Source: Pseudomonadota bacterium
Lineage (GTDB): Bacteria > Cyanobacteriota > Vampirovibrionia > Obscuribacterales > Obscuribacteraceae
Length of the DNA: 64,000 nucleotides
Reading direction: 5' to 3'
Assembly (NCBI GenBank): GCA_021325555.1
Contig: JAJPGY010000043.1
Span: 97,487-161,486 of the forward strand
Shown here: positions 37,097 through 45,570 of the stretch, one piece after another
Layout of the letters: each line of letters begins with the position of its first letter
Numbering within the stretch: position 1 is the first letter of the stretch
Translations under genes and position numbers: made by a program
Notes under the pieces: model-generated
What the model was told of the DNA's origin: nothing
Seen by the model: only the letters and a program-made list of their open reading frames with translations
The model's database searches: none

Positions 37097-37489
37097 TTAG
37101 CCCTTGGACGGGGCGATCTTCTTGCCGGCCACGGTCATGCGCTTGCGCCCGCGGCGGGTGCGCGCGTTGGTCTTGGTGCGCTGCCCGCGGGTGGGCAGCC
37201 CCTTGCGGTGGCGCTGCCCGCGATAGCAGTTGATCTCGATCAGGCGCTTGACATTGAGGCCCTCGATCCGGCGCAGGTCGCCCTCGACCTTGCCGGCCCA
37301 GTTCCGGTCGATCTCCTCGCGGATGCGGTTGATCTCGTCCTCGGTCAGGTCCTGGACGCGCGTCGCCTCAGGAATGCCCAGCTTCCGGCAGATCTGCTCG
37401 CCGGAGCTGCGTCCGATGCCGTAGATGTACGTCAGGGCGATCGCTGTTCTTTTGTGCCTGGGCAGATCTACGCCCGCAATACGTGCCAT
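37097..37489 (-). CDS. rpsM: 30S ribosomal protein S13
   Basis: uS13, 130 residues. ARIAGVDLPRHKRTAIALTYIYGIG begins the protein, and RGQRHRKGLPTRGQRTKTNARTR is the conserved C-terminal region that contacts tRNA and S19. Confidence 0.98.
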   Translation of the reverse strand: MARIAGVDLPRHKRTAIALTYIYGIGRSSGEQICRKLGIPEATRVQDLTEDEINRIREEIDRNWAGKVEGDLRRIEGLNVKRLIEINCYRGQRHRKGLPTRGQRTKTNARTRRGRKRMTVAGKKIAPSKG

Positions 37490-37497
37490 AAATGTTC

Positions 37498-37611
37498 TTA
37501 ACCTTGTCTCTGTTTGTGTTTAGGATTTTCACAAATAACGGCTACACGCCCTTTGCGGCGGATCACCTTACACTTGTCACATATTTTCTTGACCGACGCT
37601 CTAACTTTCAT
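37498..37611 (-). CDS. rpmJ: 50S ribosomal protein L36
   Basis: bL36, 37 residues: MKVRASVKKICDKCKVIRRK followed by GRVAVICENPKHKQRQG. The zinc ligands Cys, Cys, Cys, His are all present (C+ form). The start is at 37611 and the stop is TAA at 37498-37500. It lies between infA and rpsM, the standard place. Confidence 0.97.
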   Translation of the reverse strand: MKVRASVKKICDKCKVIRRKGRVAVICENPKHKQRQG

Positions 37612-37711
37612 TTTCCTCGCCCTGTAAGGGTTTCCGGGATTTTCACCGATGCAAAACTAACCGGCCGGGCATCCCAAGTGACTCAGCCGCGGACAAACAG
37701 AGTATTGTACC

Positions 37712-37933
37712 TCAATTCTTTATTCTGTAGGTGATTCTTCCGCGCGTTAAGTCATACGGGGTGAGCTCTACGCGCACCCTGTCGCCGGGAAGTATCTTAA
37801 TAAAGTTTTTGCGAATTTTGCCCGAGATGTGGGCCAGCACCTTGTGCCCGTTGTCCAGCTCCACGCGAAACATAGCGTTGGGCAGCGACTCCCTTATCGT
37901 TCCCTCGAATTCGATCACGCTCTGCTTGGTCAT
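37712..37933 (-). CDS. infA: Translation initiation factor IF-1
   Basis: The protein has 73 residues with one S1-like OB fold: VIEFEGTIRESLPNAMFRVELDNGHKVLAHISGKIRKN. It binds the ribosomal A site during initiation. Its start overlaps the map stop by 4 bp (ATGA). Confidence 0.98.
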   Translation of the reverse strand: MTKQSVIEFEGTIRESLPNAMFRVELDNGHKVLAHISGKIRKNFIKILPGDRVRVELTPYDLTRGRITYRIKN

Positions 37934-38715
37934 GGAATCGTCTCGTTTGGTCTTCTGGTGAGGATCTCCGGCTCTCCTTCGGTAATCAGGAGCGAGTGCT
38001 CGAAGTGCGCCGACGGCTTGTAGTCGCGGGTGACGACCGTCCAGCCGTCCTGCCTGGTTCTCACCGGATCGCCCCCCAGGTTGAACATGGGCTCGATCGC
38101 TATTACCATACCAGGTTTTAGCCTGGTGCGGCTACCAGAGCGGTAATTGAGGATGAACGGATCCTCGTGGTAGTTGTAGCCGATGCCGTGACCGCCGTAC
38201 TCCCGCACGATGCCGTAGTCGCTCTGGCGGGCGATGTCCTCGATCGCCCCGCCCACCTCGTCGAGCGTCGAGCCGGCGCGGCAGGCTTTGATGCCCGCGT
38301 AAAGCGCCCGCCTGGTCTCGTCCAGGAGCTTCTCCAGCCTGGGCGAGACAGCCCCCACGGGGACCGTCACGGCCGTGTCGCCGATGAAGTCGTGCTTGCC
38401 CCCGTCTGCGCTGCGCCGGCAGGTGGCGCCGATGTCCAAGGAGATGATGTCGCCCTCCTTGAGCACCCGCGCCTTGCTCGGGATGCCGTGCACGACCTCC
38501 TCGTTGATGGAAGCGCAGATGGTGGCCGGGAAGTTGCGGTAGCCCTTGAAGGTGGGCAGCGCCCCGGCTTCCCGTATGAGCTTCTCCGCCAGCTCGTCGA
38601 GCTCCCAGGTGGAGATCCCCGGTGCCACCATTTTCGTCAGCTCTTCCAGGACCCGGCCGGCAATGGCGCCGGCCTGCCTGATCAGGTCTATGTCCTCGGC
38701 GGCGGTCAGGATCAT
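37930..38715 (-). CDS. map: Type I methionine aminopeptidase
   Basis: Removes the N-terminal Met from new proteins. It has 261 residues. Metal ligands are visible in SLDIGATCRR (with an inserted GGKHDFIGDTAVTV), GHGIGYNYHEDPFI and IEPMF. The central part has KACRAGSTLDEVGGAIE. The start overlaps the adk stop by 4 bp. Confidence 0.97.
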   Translation of the reverse strand: MILTAAEDIDLIRQAGAIAGRVLEELTKMVAPGISTWELDELAEKLIREAGALPTFKGYRNFPATICASINEEVVHGIPSKARVLKEGDIISLDIGATCRRSADGGKHDFIGDTAVTVPVGAVSPRLEKLLDETRRALYAGIKACRAGSTLDEVGGAIEDIARQSDYGIVREYGGHGIGYNYHEDPFILNYRSGSRTRLKPGMVIAIEPMFNLGGDPVRTRQDGWTVVTRDYKPSAHFEHSLLITEGEPEILTRRPNETIP

Positions 38716-39368
38716 GCCAGTACCTTGATCGTCCTCAGAAGGTCGGCAAAGATCTCGTCGGGGTCGCCTTCACCATCCACGGTGCGCAGGATGAGCCGCT
38801 TGTCGTAATACTCGATGAGCGGCTCCGTCTCCTGCAGGTAAGTCTTCACGCGCTGGGCGACCAGGTCTTCCCGGTCGTCGGAGCGGTGCATGAGTGGCGA
38901 GCCGCACTGGTCGCAGACGTTCTCCGCCGCCGGCGGGGCGAACTTCAGGTGGTAGGGCGTGTTGCAGGCTTTGCTGGAGCAGATGCGGCGCCCGCAGATG
39001 CGCTCGGTCAAGATCTTCTCGTCCACCTGCAGGTTCACGACGATGGTCAGCTTGCGATTGATCTCCTCGAGCAGTTCGTCGAGGGCCTTTGCCTGGGCGA
39101 CGTTGCGGGGGAAGCCGTCTAAGATGAAGCCCCTGCCGCACTCCGGCAGGTGGAGCTTCTCCCGGAACATGTCGATCAGGATGTTGTCCGGCACCAGGAC
39201 GCCCCTGTCCATGAATGACTTGGCCGCCTGCCCGGCCGGGGTCTGGTTCCTCACCGCCTCCCGCAGCAGATCGCCCGAGGACAGATGGGGCAGGTCCATA
39301 TGGCGGGCCAACATCTTGCACTGAGTCCCCTTGCCGGCGCCGGGGGCGCCGAGAAACAGAATTTGCAT
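38712..39368 (-). CDS. adk: Adenylate kinase with zinc-binding lid
   Basis: Balances ATP, ADP and AMP. It has 218 residues. The P-loop is GAPGAGKGTQC and the AMP site is LSSGDLLR. The lid has four Cys (RICSSKACNTPYHLKF and NVCDQCGS), the zinc form found in many Gram-positive and related bacteria. Directly after secY (2 bp). Confidence 0.98.
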   Translation of the reverse strand: MQILFLGAPGAGKGTQCKMLARHMDLPHLSSGDLLREAVRNQTPAGQAAKSFMDRGVLVPDNILIDMFREKLHLPECGRGFILDGFPRNVAQAKALDELLEEINRKLTIVVNLQVDEKILTERICGRRICSSKACNTPYHLKFAPPAAENVCDQCGSPLMHRSDDREDLVAQRVKTYLQETEPLIEYYDKRLILRTVDGEGDPDEIFADLLRTIKVLA

Positions 39369-39370
39369 GG

Positions 39371-40834
39371 CTAAATTTCCTTTTTCTCTCCCGGTGTGCG
39401 GAACAGGCCGCGCGCCTGGTAGCGAGCGGAAAGCGCGTGCGTCATTATCTGGCGCTGGGTGTCGATCGCCACCCCGACCAGAATGATAAGCGAGGTGCTG
39501 CCCAGCCCCTGCAGCGTGTTGACCATCGTCGCCTGCTCGACGTGGATCGGCAGGATGGCGATGATGCCCACGGCAGCGGCGCCGATGAAGATGAGCCTGT
39601 TCAACGTCTTCTCCAGGAACTCGGCTGTCGGCCGCCCCGGGCGGATGCCCTGGATGGCCCGCCCGCTGCGCCGCAGGTTCTCGGCCATGTCGCGCACGGG
39701 CAGGACGATCGAGGCGTAGAAGAAGGCGAAAAAGACGATGAGCGCGAAGTAGAGCGCCGAGTGCTCCCAGTGGTAGTAGGAGAAGGTGTTGATCATCTCC
39801 TGCCCGATGAAGTCGACCACGTTCTTCACCACAGGGTGCCTGGAGAGCGACTCGATGTGGGAACCGACCACGGGCAGCCCGCGCAGCAGGTCGTAGAGGG
39901 CCGCGCCGGGATTGACGCCCTGCTGCCTGCCCATAAAGGACATGATCGTGCTCGGGAACATGAGCAGCGAGGAGGCGAAGATGATCGCCATCACGCCCGA
40001 GGGGTTGACCGGCAGGTACATGTAATCATCCGGCGCCGCGAAGACCTGCCTGCCCACGTTGCGCCTGGCGCCCAGGACCATGATCTTCCTCACCCCCTGC
40101 TGCAGGGCGACGATGAGCGCCACCAGCCCCAGGAAGACGGCGGTGAGGACGGCCACGCCCAGCATCGGGGACTGCCCTGTCTGCACGGCGTCCCAGGTGT
40201 TGTGGATCATAACCGGCAGCCGCGAGGCGATGCCCAGGAAGATGAGCAGCGACGCCCCGTTGCCGACCCCTCGCTCGGTGATGATCTCGCCCAGCCACAT
40301 GATGAAGACCGCGCAGGCGGTGAGGATGACGGTGGTGTTGATGAGAAAGCCTAAGCCGCTGACCAGCACGACGTCCGGGTTGTGGATCTGCGTCAGAAGC
40401 TTGGCCAGCATGAATGACTGAAAGCCGGCCAGCACCACGGTGGCGTAGCGGGTGATCTGCTGCAGCTGCTTGCGCCCCTGCTCTCCCGCGTTCTTCTGCA
40501 GGTCCTCGAGCTTGGGTATGACCACGGTCATGAGCTGCATGATGATCGAGGCGGTGATGTAGGGTCCGATGCCCATTGAGAAGATCGACAGCTTGTTGAG
40601 CGCGCCGCCGGTAAACAGGTCGATCATCCCCAGGAGGTTCTGGGCCAGCTCCGGGTGCTTGGCGAAGGCGGTAGGGTCAACCCCGGGGATCGGGATGTGC
40701 ACGCCTATCCGGTAGATGGCGATCATCGCCAGCGTGAAAAGAATGCGCTCCTTCAGCCCGGCAGCCGAGAGCAGCTTCATCATGTCCTCGGGAGAACCGA
40801 TCTTTCCGCCGCGCCGTCCAACAGCCTGCGTCAT
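39371..40834 (-). CDS. secY: Preprotein translocase channel SecY
   Basis: The protein has 487 residues and ten membrane helices. It begins with an extension before the usual KERILFTLAMIAIYRIGVHIPIPG. GIGPYITASIIMQLM is the plug-side motif, and EFLEKTLNRLIFIGA and ILVGVAIDTQRQI are normal C-terminal parts. An insert near residues 260-330 (VNPSGVMAIIFASSLLMFPSTI) fits the family. Confidence 0.98.
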   Translation of the reverse strand: MTQAVGRRGGKIGSPEDMMKLLSAAGLKERILFTLAMIAIYRIGVHIPIPGVDPTAFAKHPELAQNLLGMIDLFTGGALNKLSIFSMGIGPYITASIIMQLMTVVIPKLEDLQKNAGEQGRKQLQQITRYATVVLAGFQSFMLAKLLTQIHNPDVVLVSGLGFLINTTVILTACAVFIMWLGEIITERGVGNGASLLIFLGIASRLPVMIHNTWDAVQTGQSPMLGVAVLTAVFLGLVALIVALQQGVRKIMVLGARRNVGRQVFAAPDDYMYLPVNPSGVMAIIFASSLLMFPSTIMSFMGRQQGVNPGAALYDLLRGLPVVGSHIESLSRHPVVKNVVDFIGQEMINTFSYYHWEHSALYFALIVFFAFFYASIVLPVRDMAENLRRSGRAIQGIRPGRPTAEFLEKTLNRLIFIGAAAVGIIAILPIHVEQATMVNTLQGLGSTSLIILVGVAIDTQRQIMTHALSARYQARGLFRTPGEKKEI

Positions 40835-40839
40835 TTAAT

Positions 40840-41307
40840 TTACTTCTCCGCCCTGGCAGCCGGCTGAATAATCTCTACCGTGCCCCCGGCCGCCTCGATC
40901 TTAGTTTTAGCACCGGCCGAGACGTGGTGGGCCCTTACGTTGAGTTTTATCTTGAGCTCGCCTGCGCCCAGAATCCGCAGGCTGTCCGTGGGCTTGCGCA
41001 GGAGCCTTGCCGCCACCAGGGTCTCCGGCGTCGCCTGGGAATCCGGGGCCAGCACATTGAGGGCGCCCACGTTCACCTCCACCCAGTTGCGCCCGGGCAC
41101 CTCGTCGAAGTTGTGGATCTTGGGCAGACGGCGGAAGAGCGGCGTCTGCCCGCCCTCGAAGCCGAAACGCTTGCCGTAGCCGGCGCGCTGGCCCTGGCCG
41201 TTGTGCCCTCTGGTCGAGGTCTTGCCGTGCCCGGAGCCCCGGCCGCGCCCGACGCGCTTGCGGTTCTTCCTGGCACCGTCCGCCGGTCTGATCTCACCTA
41301 AATTCAT
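40840..41307 (-). CDS. rplO: 50S ribosomal protein L15
   Basis: uL15, 155 residues. The N-terminal Gly/Lys/Arg-rich arm (KNRKRVGRGRGSGHGKTSTRG) reaches into the 23S rRNA core. The globular part has RLPKIHNFDEVPGRNWVEVN. Lies 5 bp before secY. Confidence 0.98.
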   Translation of the reverse strand: MNLGEIRPADGARKNRKRVGRGRGSGHGKTSTRGHNGQGQRAGYGKRFGFEGGQTPLFRRLPKIHNFDEVPGRNWVEVNVGALNVLAPDSQATPETLVAARLLRKPTDSLRILGAGELKIKLNVRAHHVSAGAKTKIEAAGGTVEIIQPAARAEK

Positions 41308-41375
41308 CTTGTCCTCCTTCGCCTTGCGCCCTGCGCCCTCGCGCCCGGACTCGGCGGGCCGTTATTGCGGACGCC

Positions 41376-41627
41376 TCAGGCGTCTTTCCCGGCGGCAGCC
41401 GGGCGGGCGCCGCTCGCTTTCGAAGTTTTTCTGACGTCGCCGACCTTCACGTCGGACAGCGGCTCCACGCTCACCAGGTGGTGAACCTTGTCGATCATCC
41501 CGCGAATCGTCGGCGAGTCGTGGCGTATCACCGAGCTGCCTTGCTTGCCCAGCCCGAGCGCGCGCACCACCCGGCGCTGGGTCTCCCTCTTCGCTGTCAG
41601 TCCACGAGTCAAAGTGATCTTAATCAT
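41376..41627 (-). CDS. rpmD: 50S ribosomal protein L30
   Basis: uL30. The protein has 83 residues; the core ends near residue 62. Motifs: KITLTRGLTAKRETQRRVVRALGLGKQGSSVIRHDSPTIRGMI. A short Lys/Ala-rich tail (KTSKASGARPAAAGKDA) is extra compared with the usual 60-residue form. Confidence 0.96.
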   Translation of the reverse strand: MIKITLTRGLTAKRETQRRVVRALGLGKQGSSVIRHDSPTIRGMIDKVHHLVSVEPLSDVKVGDVRKTSKASGARPAAAGKDA

Positions 41628-41634
41628 TGTCCTT

Positions 41635-42297
41635 TTATCCGAGCATCTGTTTGAGGCTGATCCCTCTCAAGCGCGCCGCCTCCTCAAAGGTGCGCAGGCT
41701 CTTGAGGCCGTGTATGGTGGCACGCGCCACGTTGAGCGGCGAGCGCGAGCCGAGCGACTTGGAGAGCACGTCGCCTACCCCGGCCAGCTCGAGGATGGAG
41801 CGGGCGGAGCCACCGGCGATGATACCGGTCCCTTTGGCGGCCGGCTTGAGCATGATGCGGCTCGAGCCCTGCCGGCCCACAATCTCATGGGGAATGGTGG
41901 CGCCGACCACCGGCACGTTGATCACGCTCTTTTTGGCGTCGACGACACCCTTCTGGATGGCCCCTATGACCTCGGCGGCCTTGCCGACGCCTACCCCCAC
42001 CTGCCCCTTGTGGTTGCCGACGGCGACCACGGCGCGGAAGGAGAGCTTCTTGCCGCCTTTGACTACCTTGGTGACCCGGCGCACCTGGATGATCTTCTCC
42101 TCCCAGTCGCTCTGCTCTCTGGGGCGGGAATCATCCATTCCACGCCGGTTCGACTCGCGCGAGGAGGAGCGGCGGCCCTTGCGCGCGCTTTCGCCGGTCT
42201 CCTCGCCAGGGGTTATTACCTTTTCCTCTTTTTCCATTACCTTCCTCTTTTGGAACCTCTCTTCACCATACGGGCGCTTGTTAATGCGGGCGGGCAT
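41635..42297 (-). CDS. rpsE: 30S ribosomal protein S5
   Basis: uS5, 220 residues. The core begins near residue 65 with WEEKIIQVRRVTKVVKGGKKLSFRAVVAVG and ends in NVARATIHGL. About 60 charged residues precede it (EEKVITPGEETGESARKGRRS), a longer head than in E. coli. The start at 42297 is the first Met; a later start cannot be excluded. Confidence 0.96.
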   Translation of the reverse strand: MPARINKRPYGEERFQKRKVMEKEEKVITPGEETGESARKGRRSSSRESNRRGMDDSRPREQSDWEEKIIQVRRVTKVVKGGKKLSFRAVVAVGNHKGQVGVGVGKAAEVIGAIQKGVVDAKKSVINVPVVGATIPHEIVGRQGSSRIMLKPAAKGTGIIAGGSARSILELAGVGDVLSKSLGSRSPLNVARATIHGLKSLRTFEEAARLRGISLKQMLG

Positions 42298-42317
42298 GCC
42301 GCACCGTCCAGAACCGC

Positions 42318-42686
42318 CTAGAAGTTCAGACCGCCTTGGCGGGCCGCCTCGGCCACGGCGGCGATCCGTCCGTGGTAGATGTTGCCGCCGCGATCGAAGA
42401 CCACCGCCTCGATCCCCTTCTCCCGGGCGCGCTGGGCCACCAGCCCGCCGACCGCCCTGGCGCCTTCCCGGTTCCAGGTCTTCTCCACCTTGCCCTTCAG
42501 CTCCTTGTCGAGCGTGCTGGCGGCGACCAGCGTCTTGGCGCTGGCGTCATCGATAATCTGCGCGTAAATATGCTTGTTGGATCGGTAGACGCAAAGGCGG
42601 GGGCGCTCCTGCGTGCCGGTCAACTGCCGGCGCAGCCGCATGTGGCGCTTGATCCTGGTGAGTTTTTTGCTGGGCTTCTGAATCAT
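42318..42686 (-). CDS. rplR: 50S ribosomal protein L18
   Basis: uL18, 122 residues from ATG 42686 (MIQKPSKKLTRIKRH), which binds 5S rRNA. ERPRLCVYRSNKHIYAQIIDD and GGNIYHGRIAAVAEAARQGGLNF are standard. Eleven more in-frame residues are possible upstream but come from repeat-like spacer DNA. Confidence 0.96.
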   Translation of the reverse strand: MIQKPSKKLTRIKRHMRLRRQLTGTQERPRLCVYRSNKHIYAQIIDDASAKTLVAASTLDKELKGKVEKTWNREGARAVGGLVAQRAREKGIEAVVFDRGGNIYHGRIAAVAEAARQGGLNF

Positions 42687-42726
42687 TTTGTAACCGCTCC
42701 CTCGCTCACTTCGCTTCATTCAGGGC

Positions 42727-42746
42727 GGGCGAGGCATGCCTCGCCC
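42727..42746. repeat. 20-bp perfect palindrome in the rplF-rplR spacer
   Basis: GGGCGAGGCATGCCTCGCCC. The same palindrome with A/T replaced by G/C at two positions lies inside the coding sequence of rplD (49285-49304), and both are followed by CCT(C/A)C. Confidence 0.75.
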
Positions 42747-42755
42747 CTCCAGGCC

Positions 42756-42812
42756 TTAACTCCTGGGAATCCTTCGCTTGGCGATTATTCGACCCTCAAT
42801 GAGCGCGTTCAC
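42756..42812 (-). CDS. Possible 18-residue small open frame in the rplF-rplR spacer
   Basis: GTG start with AAAGGA 6 nt upstream, stop TAA. The product begins MNALIEGRIIAKRRIPR. It aligns codon by codon without gaps with the first 18 codons of the small frame between rpsQ and rplN (shared I-E, R, A, R-R-I-P-R). It may be a real leader peptide or just part of a duplicated spacer element. Confidence 0.2.
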   Translation of the reverse strand: MNALIEGRIIAKRRIPRS

Positions 42813-42838
42813 GTTTGTCCTTTCTCCGGTCAATTCAC

Positions 42839-43384
42839 TTACTTCTTCTTCGCTGCGGCCTTACCCGCCTTGCGGCGGATGAACTCGCCGGCGTACTTCA
42901 CGCCTTTGCCCTTGTAAACTTCCGGCGGGCGCTTGCCGCGGATGAAGGCGGCCAGGTCGCCGACCGCCTGCTTGTCGATGCCGGTGACGGCTATCTTCGT
43001 GTTGGCGGTGACGGCAATCTGGAGCCCGTCCGGCGGCTCGACGGTCACCGGGTGCGAATAGCCGAGCTGCATCACCAGGTTCTTGCCCTCGATGGCGGCC
43101 CGGTAGCCGACCCCGACAATCTCCAGGTTGCGCGTGAACCCTTCGGTGACGCCCTTAACCATATTGGCCACCAGCGTCCTGGAAAGACCGTGCAGGCTGC
43201 GCACCAGCCGCTCGTCGGAGCTTCTGGTCACCAGGATCTTGCCGTCCTCCTGCTTGACCGTCACCTCGGGCCGCAGGGTGCGCTCGAGCTGGCCCTTCGG
43301 TCCCTTGACCGTGACCTTCTGGCCGTCGATGGCGACGGTGACGCCCTGGGGAATGGCAATCGGTGATTTTCCGATACGAGACAT
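42839..43384 (-). CDS. rplF: 50S ribosomal protein L6
   Basis: uL6, 181 residues. SRIGKSPIAIPQGVTVAIDGQ begins it, and KGVKYAGEFIRRKAGKA is the family signature near the end. 15 bp separate it from rpsH. Confidence 0.98.
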   Translation of the reverse strand: MSRIGKSPIAIPQGVTVAIDGQKVTVKGPKGQLERTLRPEVTVKQEDGKILVTRSSDERLVRSLHGLSRTLVANMVKGVTEGFTRNLEIVGVGYRAAIEGKNLVMQLGYSHPVTVEPPDGLQIAVTANTKIAVTGIDKQAVGDLAAFIRGKRPPEVYKGKGVKYAGEFIRRKAGKAAAKKK

Positions 43385-43398
43385 GATGATTGGAACCT

Positions 43399-43800
43399 CT
43401 ACCAGATGTAAGCGACGATCTCGCCGCCGACGTTGCTCTTGCGAGCCTGCCGGTCGGTCATCAGCCCGCGGCTGGTGCTGATGACGGCGATGCCCAGCCC
43501 GCCGTAAACCCGCGGCGTCTTCTTGGCCGGACGATAGATTCTCAGCCCGGGGCGCGAGACGCGCTTGATCCCCTGGATCACCTGCTCGCCGCGCGGGCCG
43601 TACTTGAGCACTATGCGCATCTTCTGGTCCGGCGTCCCGAGAGCCTTCGTCTCGAACGAGGATATGAACCCCTCGTTGCGGAGAAGCTCGGCAAGCGCCA
43701 CCTTCTGCTTGGAAGCGGGCATCTCCACGGCAGGCGCCTTCACGCGGGCGGCGTTCCTGATGCGTGTGAACATGTCGGAAATCGGATCTGTAACGGGCAT
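43399..43800 (-). CDS. rpsH: 30S ribosomal protein S8
   Basis: uS8, 133 residues. DPISDMFTRIRNAARVKAPAVEMPASK and the C-terminal GLGIAVISTSRGLMTDRQARK are standard. Follows rpsN by 10 bp. Confidence 0.98.
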   Translation of the reverse strand: MPVTDPISDMFTRIRNAARVKAPAVEMPASKQKVALAELLRNEGFISSFETKALGTPDQKMRIVLKYGPRGEQVIQGIKRVSRPGLRIYRPAKKTPRVYGGLGIAVISTSRGLMTDRQARKSNVGGEIVAYIW

Positions 43801-43810
43801 GTACTATCTC

Positions 43811-44017
43811 CTACCAACTCGACTTGGTGACGCCGGGGATCAAACCTTCATGGGCCATCTTGCGCAGGCAGCAACGGCAGAGGCCGAAATCGCGGTAATA
43901 GCCTCGCGGCCTGCCGCAGATCCGGCAGCGATTGTGCAGGCGCACCGCCGGGAACTTGCCTTTGGCGGCTTTCACCCTGCGCTTCATTTCCTTGTCGATC
44001 ATCGATGTTTTGGCCAC
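43811..44017 (-). CDS. rpsN: 30S ribosomal protein S14, zinc type
   Basis: uS14, 68 residues. The zinc site CRICGRPRGYYRDFGLCRCC is of the short type found in Gram-positive and many other bacteria, and LRKMAHEGLIPGVTKSSW is the usual end. The N-terminus is a few residues longer than the common 61-residue form. Confidence 0.97.
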   Translation of the reverse strand: MAKTSMIDKEMKRRVKAAKGKFPAVRLHNRCRICGRPRGYYRDFGLCRCCLRKMAHEGLIPGVTKSSW

Positions 44018-44088
44018 TTATCTCGGTCCTCTCTTCCTCAGAATGCTTGCTTCGCCGCGCTTCCTTGCGCGGCGCGCCCGATCGTCAG

Positions 44089-44625
44089 CTACTTCCTGAA
44101 CGGCATGCCCAGCTCGACCAGCAGCGCGCGCCCCTCTTGATCGGTGCGCGCGGTCGTGACGATGGCGATGTCCATGCCGCGAACCATGTCCACCTGCTCG
44201 TAGTTGATCTCGGGGAAGATCAACTGCTCCTTGATGCCCAACGAGAAGTTGCCGCGCCCATCAAACGACTTCGGCGACACGCCGCGAAAGTCCCTGATGC
44301 GGGGCAGGGCGATGTTGATCAGCTTGGACAGGAAGTCGTACATGCGCGCGCCCCTTAGCGTCACCGACACGCCGACCGGCTGCCCCTGACGCACCTTGAA
44401 GGTGGCGATCGACTTGCGGGCCCGGTTGATTACCGGCTTCTGCCCGACGATCGCCGTCAGGTCCTTGACGCCGCCGTCGATGGCCTTGGCGTTGGCAGTG
44501 GCCTCGCCGATCCCCAGGTTGACCACCACCTTCTCCAGGCGCGGCACCTGCAGATCGTTGCCGTACCCGAACTGCTTTTTCAGCGCCGGGACGATCTCCT
44601 TGTAATAGCGTTCCTTCAGTTTCAT
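44089..44625 (-). CDS. rplE: 50S ribosomal protein L5
   Basis: uL5, 178 residues, which binds 5S rRNA. LKERYYKEIVPALKKQFGYGN begins it, and GRGNFSLGIKEQLIFPEINYEQVD is the family signature. Its ATG overlaps the rplX stop by 4 bp. Confidence 0.98.
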   Translation of the reverse strand: MKLKERYYKEIVPALKKQFGYGNDLQVPRLEKVVVNLGIGEATANAKAIDGGVKDLTAIVGQKPVINRARKSIATFKVRQGQPVGVSVTLRGARMYDFLSKLINIALPRIRDFRGVSPKSFDGRGNFSLGIKEQLIFPEINYEQVDMVRGMDIAIVTTARTDQEGRALLVELGMPFRK

Positions 44626-45074
44626 GCGTCAAAAGCCTCTTTGCAGTGCGTGCAGATGCGCGTCTTCTTGCCGCCCTCGACCTGTTTGTGGCGGATGCGG
44701 GTCGGCTTCTTGCAGGAGGTGCAGAAAAGCATGACGCGCGACGCGAAAATCGGCGCTTCCTTCTTGATGAGCCCGCTCTGTCCCAGCGGCGTGCGCTGGC
44801 GGGTGGCGCGGGTGATCACGTTCAAGCCCTCGACCACGACCTTGCCTTCTTTCGGCAGGACGTTGAGCACCTTGCCGGTCTTGCCGCGGCCGCTCTTCTG
44901 CGAGCCGCTGACCATCATCACCAGGTCCCCGCGCTTGACGTGCACTTTCGGGATCAGATTGCTGGCGCTCGCCTTCACCAGAGCCCCGGAGACGACCCGG
45001 CGGCCGCCCATCTTGACCTTCTTGGCGATCGGCGAGTTTGTGAAACGAATTTCCGGTTTGAAAGTCTGGGCCAT
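44622..45074 (-). CDS. rplX: 50S ribosomal protein L24 with extra N- and C-terminal parts
   Basis: uL24. The protein has 150 residues against the usual ~105. About 45 basic residues precede the KOW motif (VKRGDLVMMVSGSQKSGRGKTGKVLNVL). The C-terminus has a four-Cys zinc-ribbon-like end (FCTSCKKPTRIRHK and ICTHCKEAFDA), a variant seen in some lineages. Lies 2 bp after rplN. Confidence 0.95.
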   Translation of the reverse strand: MAQTFKPEIRFTNSPIAKKVKMGGRRVVSGALVKASASNLIPKVHVKRGDLVMMVSGSQKSGRGKTGKVLNVLPKEGKVVVEGLNVITRATRQRTPLGQSGLIKKEAPIFASRVMLFCTSCKKPTRIRHKQVEGGKKTRICTHCKEAFDA

Positions 45075-45076
45075 TT

Positions 45077-45445
45077 CTAGAGCACCTCCGGCGCCAGCGA
45101 CATTATCTTGGTGAAGTTCTTATCGCGCAGCTCGCGGGCAATCGGCCCGAACACGCGCGTTCCTTTCGGATTGCCATCCTTCTGGATGATCACGGCGGCG
45201 TTGTCGTCGAAGCGGATGGTCGAGCCGTCCGGGCGGCGCACATGGTTGCGCACGCGCACGACGACCGCGCGCACCACTTCCGACTTCTTGACCGGCATGT
45301 TGGGCAGGGCGTCCTTGACTACCCCGACTATGACATCACCGACGGTGGCGTAGCGGCGATTGGACCCGCCGAGCACGCGAATGCACATGAGCTCGCGGGC
45401 CCCGGTGTTGTCGGCAACCGTCAATCGTGTTTGGGGTTGGATCAT
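45077..45445 (-). CDS. rplN: 50S ribosomal protein L14
   Basis: uL14, 122 residues. MIQPQTRLTVADNTGARELMCIRVLGG begins it, and GTRVFGPIARELRDKNFTKIMSLAPEVL ends it. The ATG overlaps the stop of a 38-residue small frame by 4 bp (ATGA). Confidence 0.98.
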   Translation of the reverse strand: MIQPQTRLTVADNTGARELMCIRVLGGSNRRYATVGDVIVGVVKDALPNMPVKKSEVVRAVVVRVRNHVRRPDGSTIRFDDNAAVIIQKDGNPKGTRVFGPIARELRDKNFTKIMSLAPEVL

Positions 45446-45558
45446 TTCTTAAGCGCTCCGTTCACTTCGCTCACTCCACGCGCCGAGACGCGCCGCTGCG
45501 GATTCCTCCTGGGAATCCTCCGCTCTGCTGTACCTCGATCCTCAATATACGCCGACAT
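45442..45558 (-). CDS. Candidate 38-residue small protein between rpsQ and rplN
   Basis: ATG 45558 is preceded by AGAGGAAACAT, a good ribosome-binding site, and the frame ends in TGA sharing ATGA with the rplN start. The product is very basic (MSAYIEDRGTAERRIPRRNP followed by QRRVSARGVSEVNGALKK). I know no ribosomal protein of this kind at this place. The DNA resembles the spacer upstream of rplR, and its middle forms a hairpin (GCGGA-GATTCC/GGAATCCGC). It may be a repeat that happens to be open, or a leader frame that couples rpsQ and rplN translation. Confidence 0.35.
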   Translation of the reverse strand: MSAYIEDRGTAERRIPRRNPQRRVSARGVSEVNGALKK

Positions 45559-45570
45559 ATGTTTCCTCTT

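Noticed and set aside
39215..40354. A 379-codon open frame antisense to secY
   Set aside because: Composition (Asp/His/Arg-rich) is typical of antisense frames in GC-rich DNA; secY is complete.
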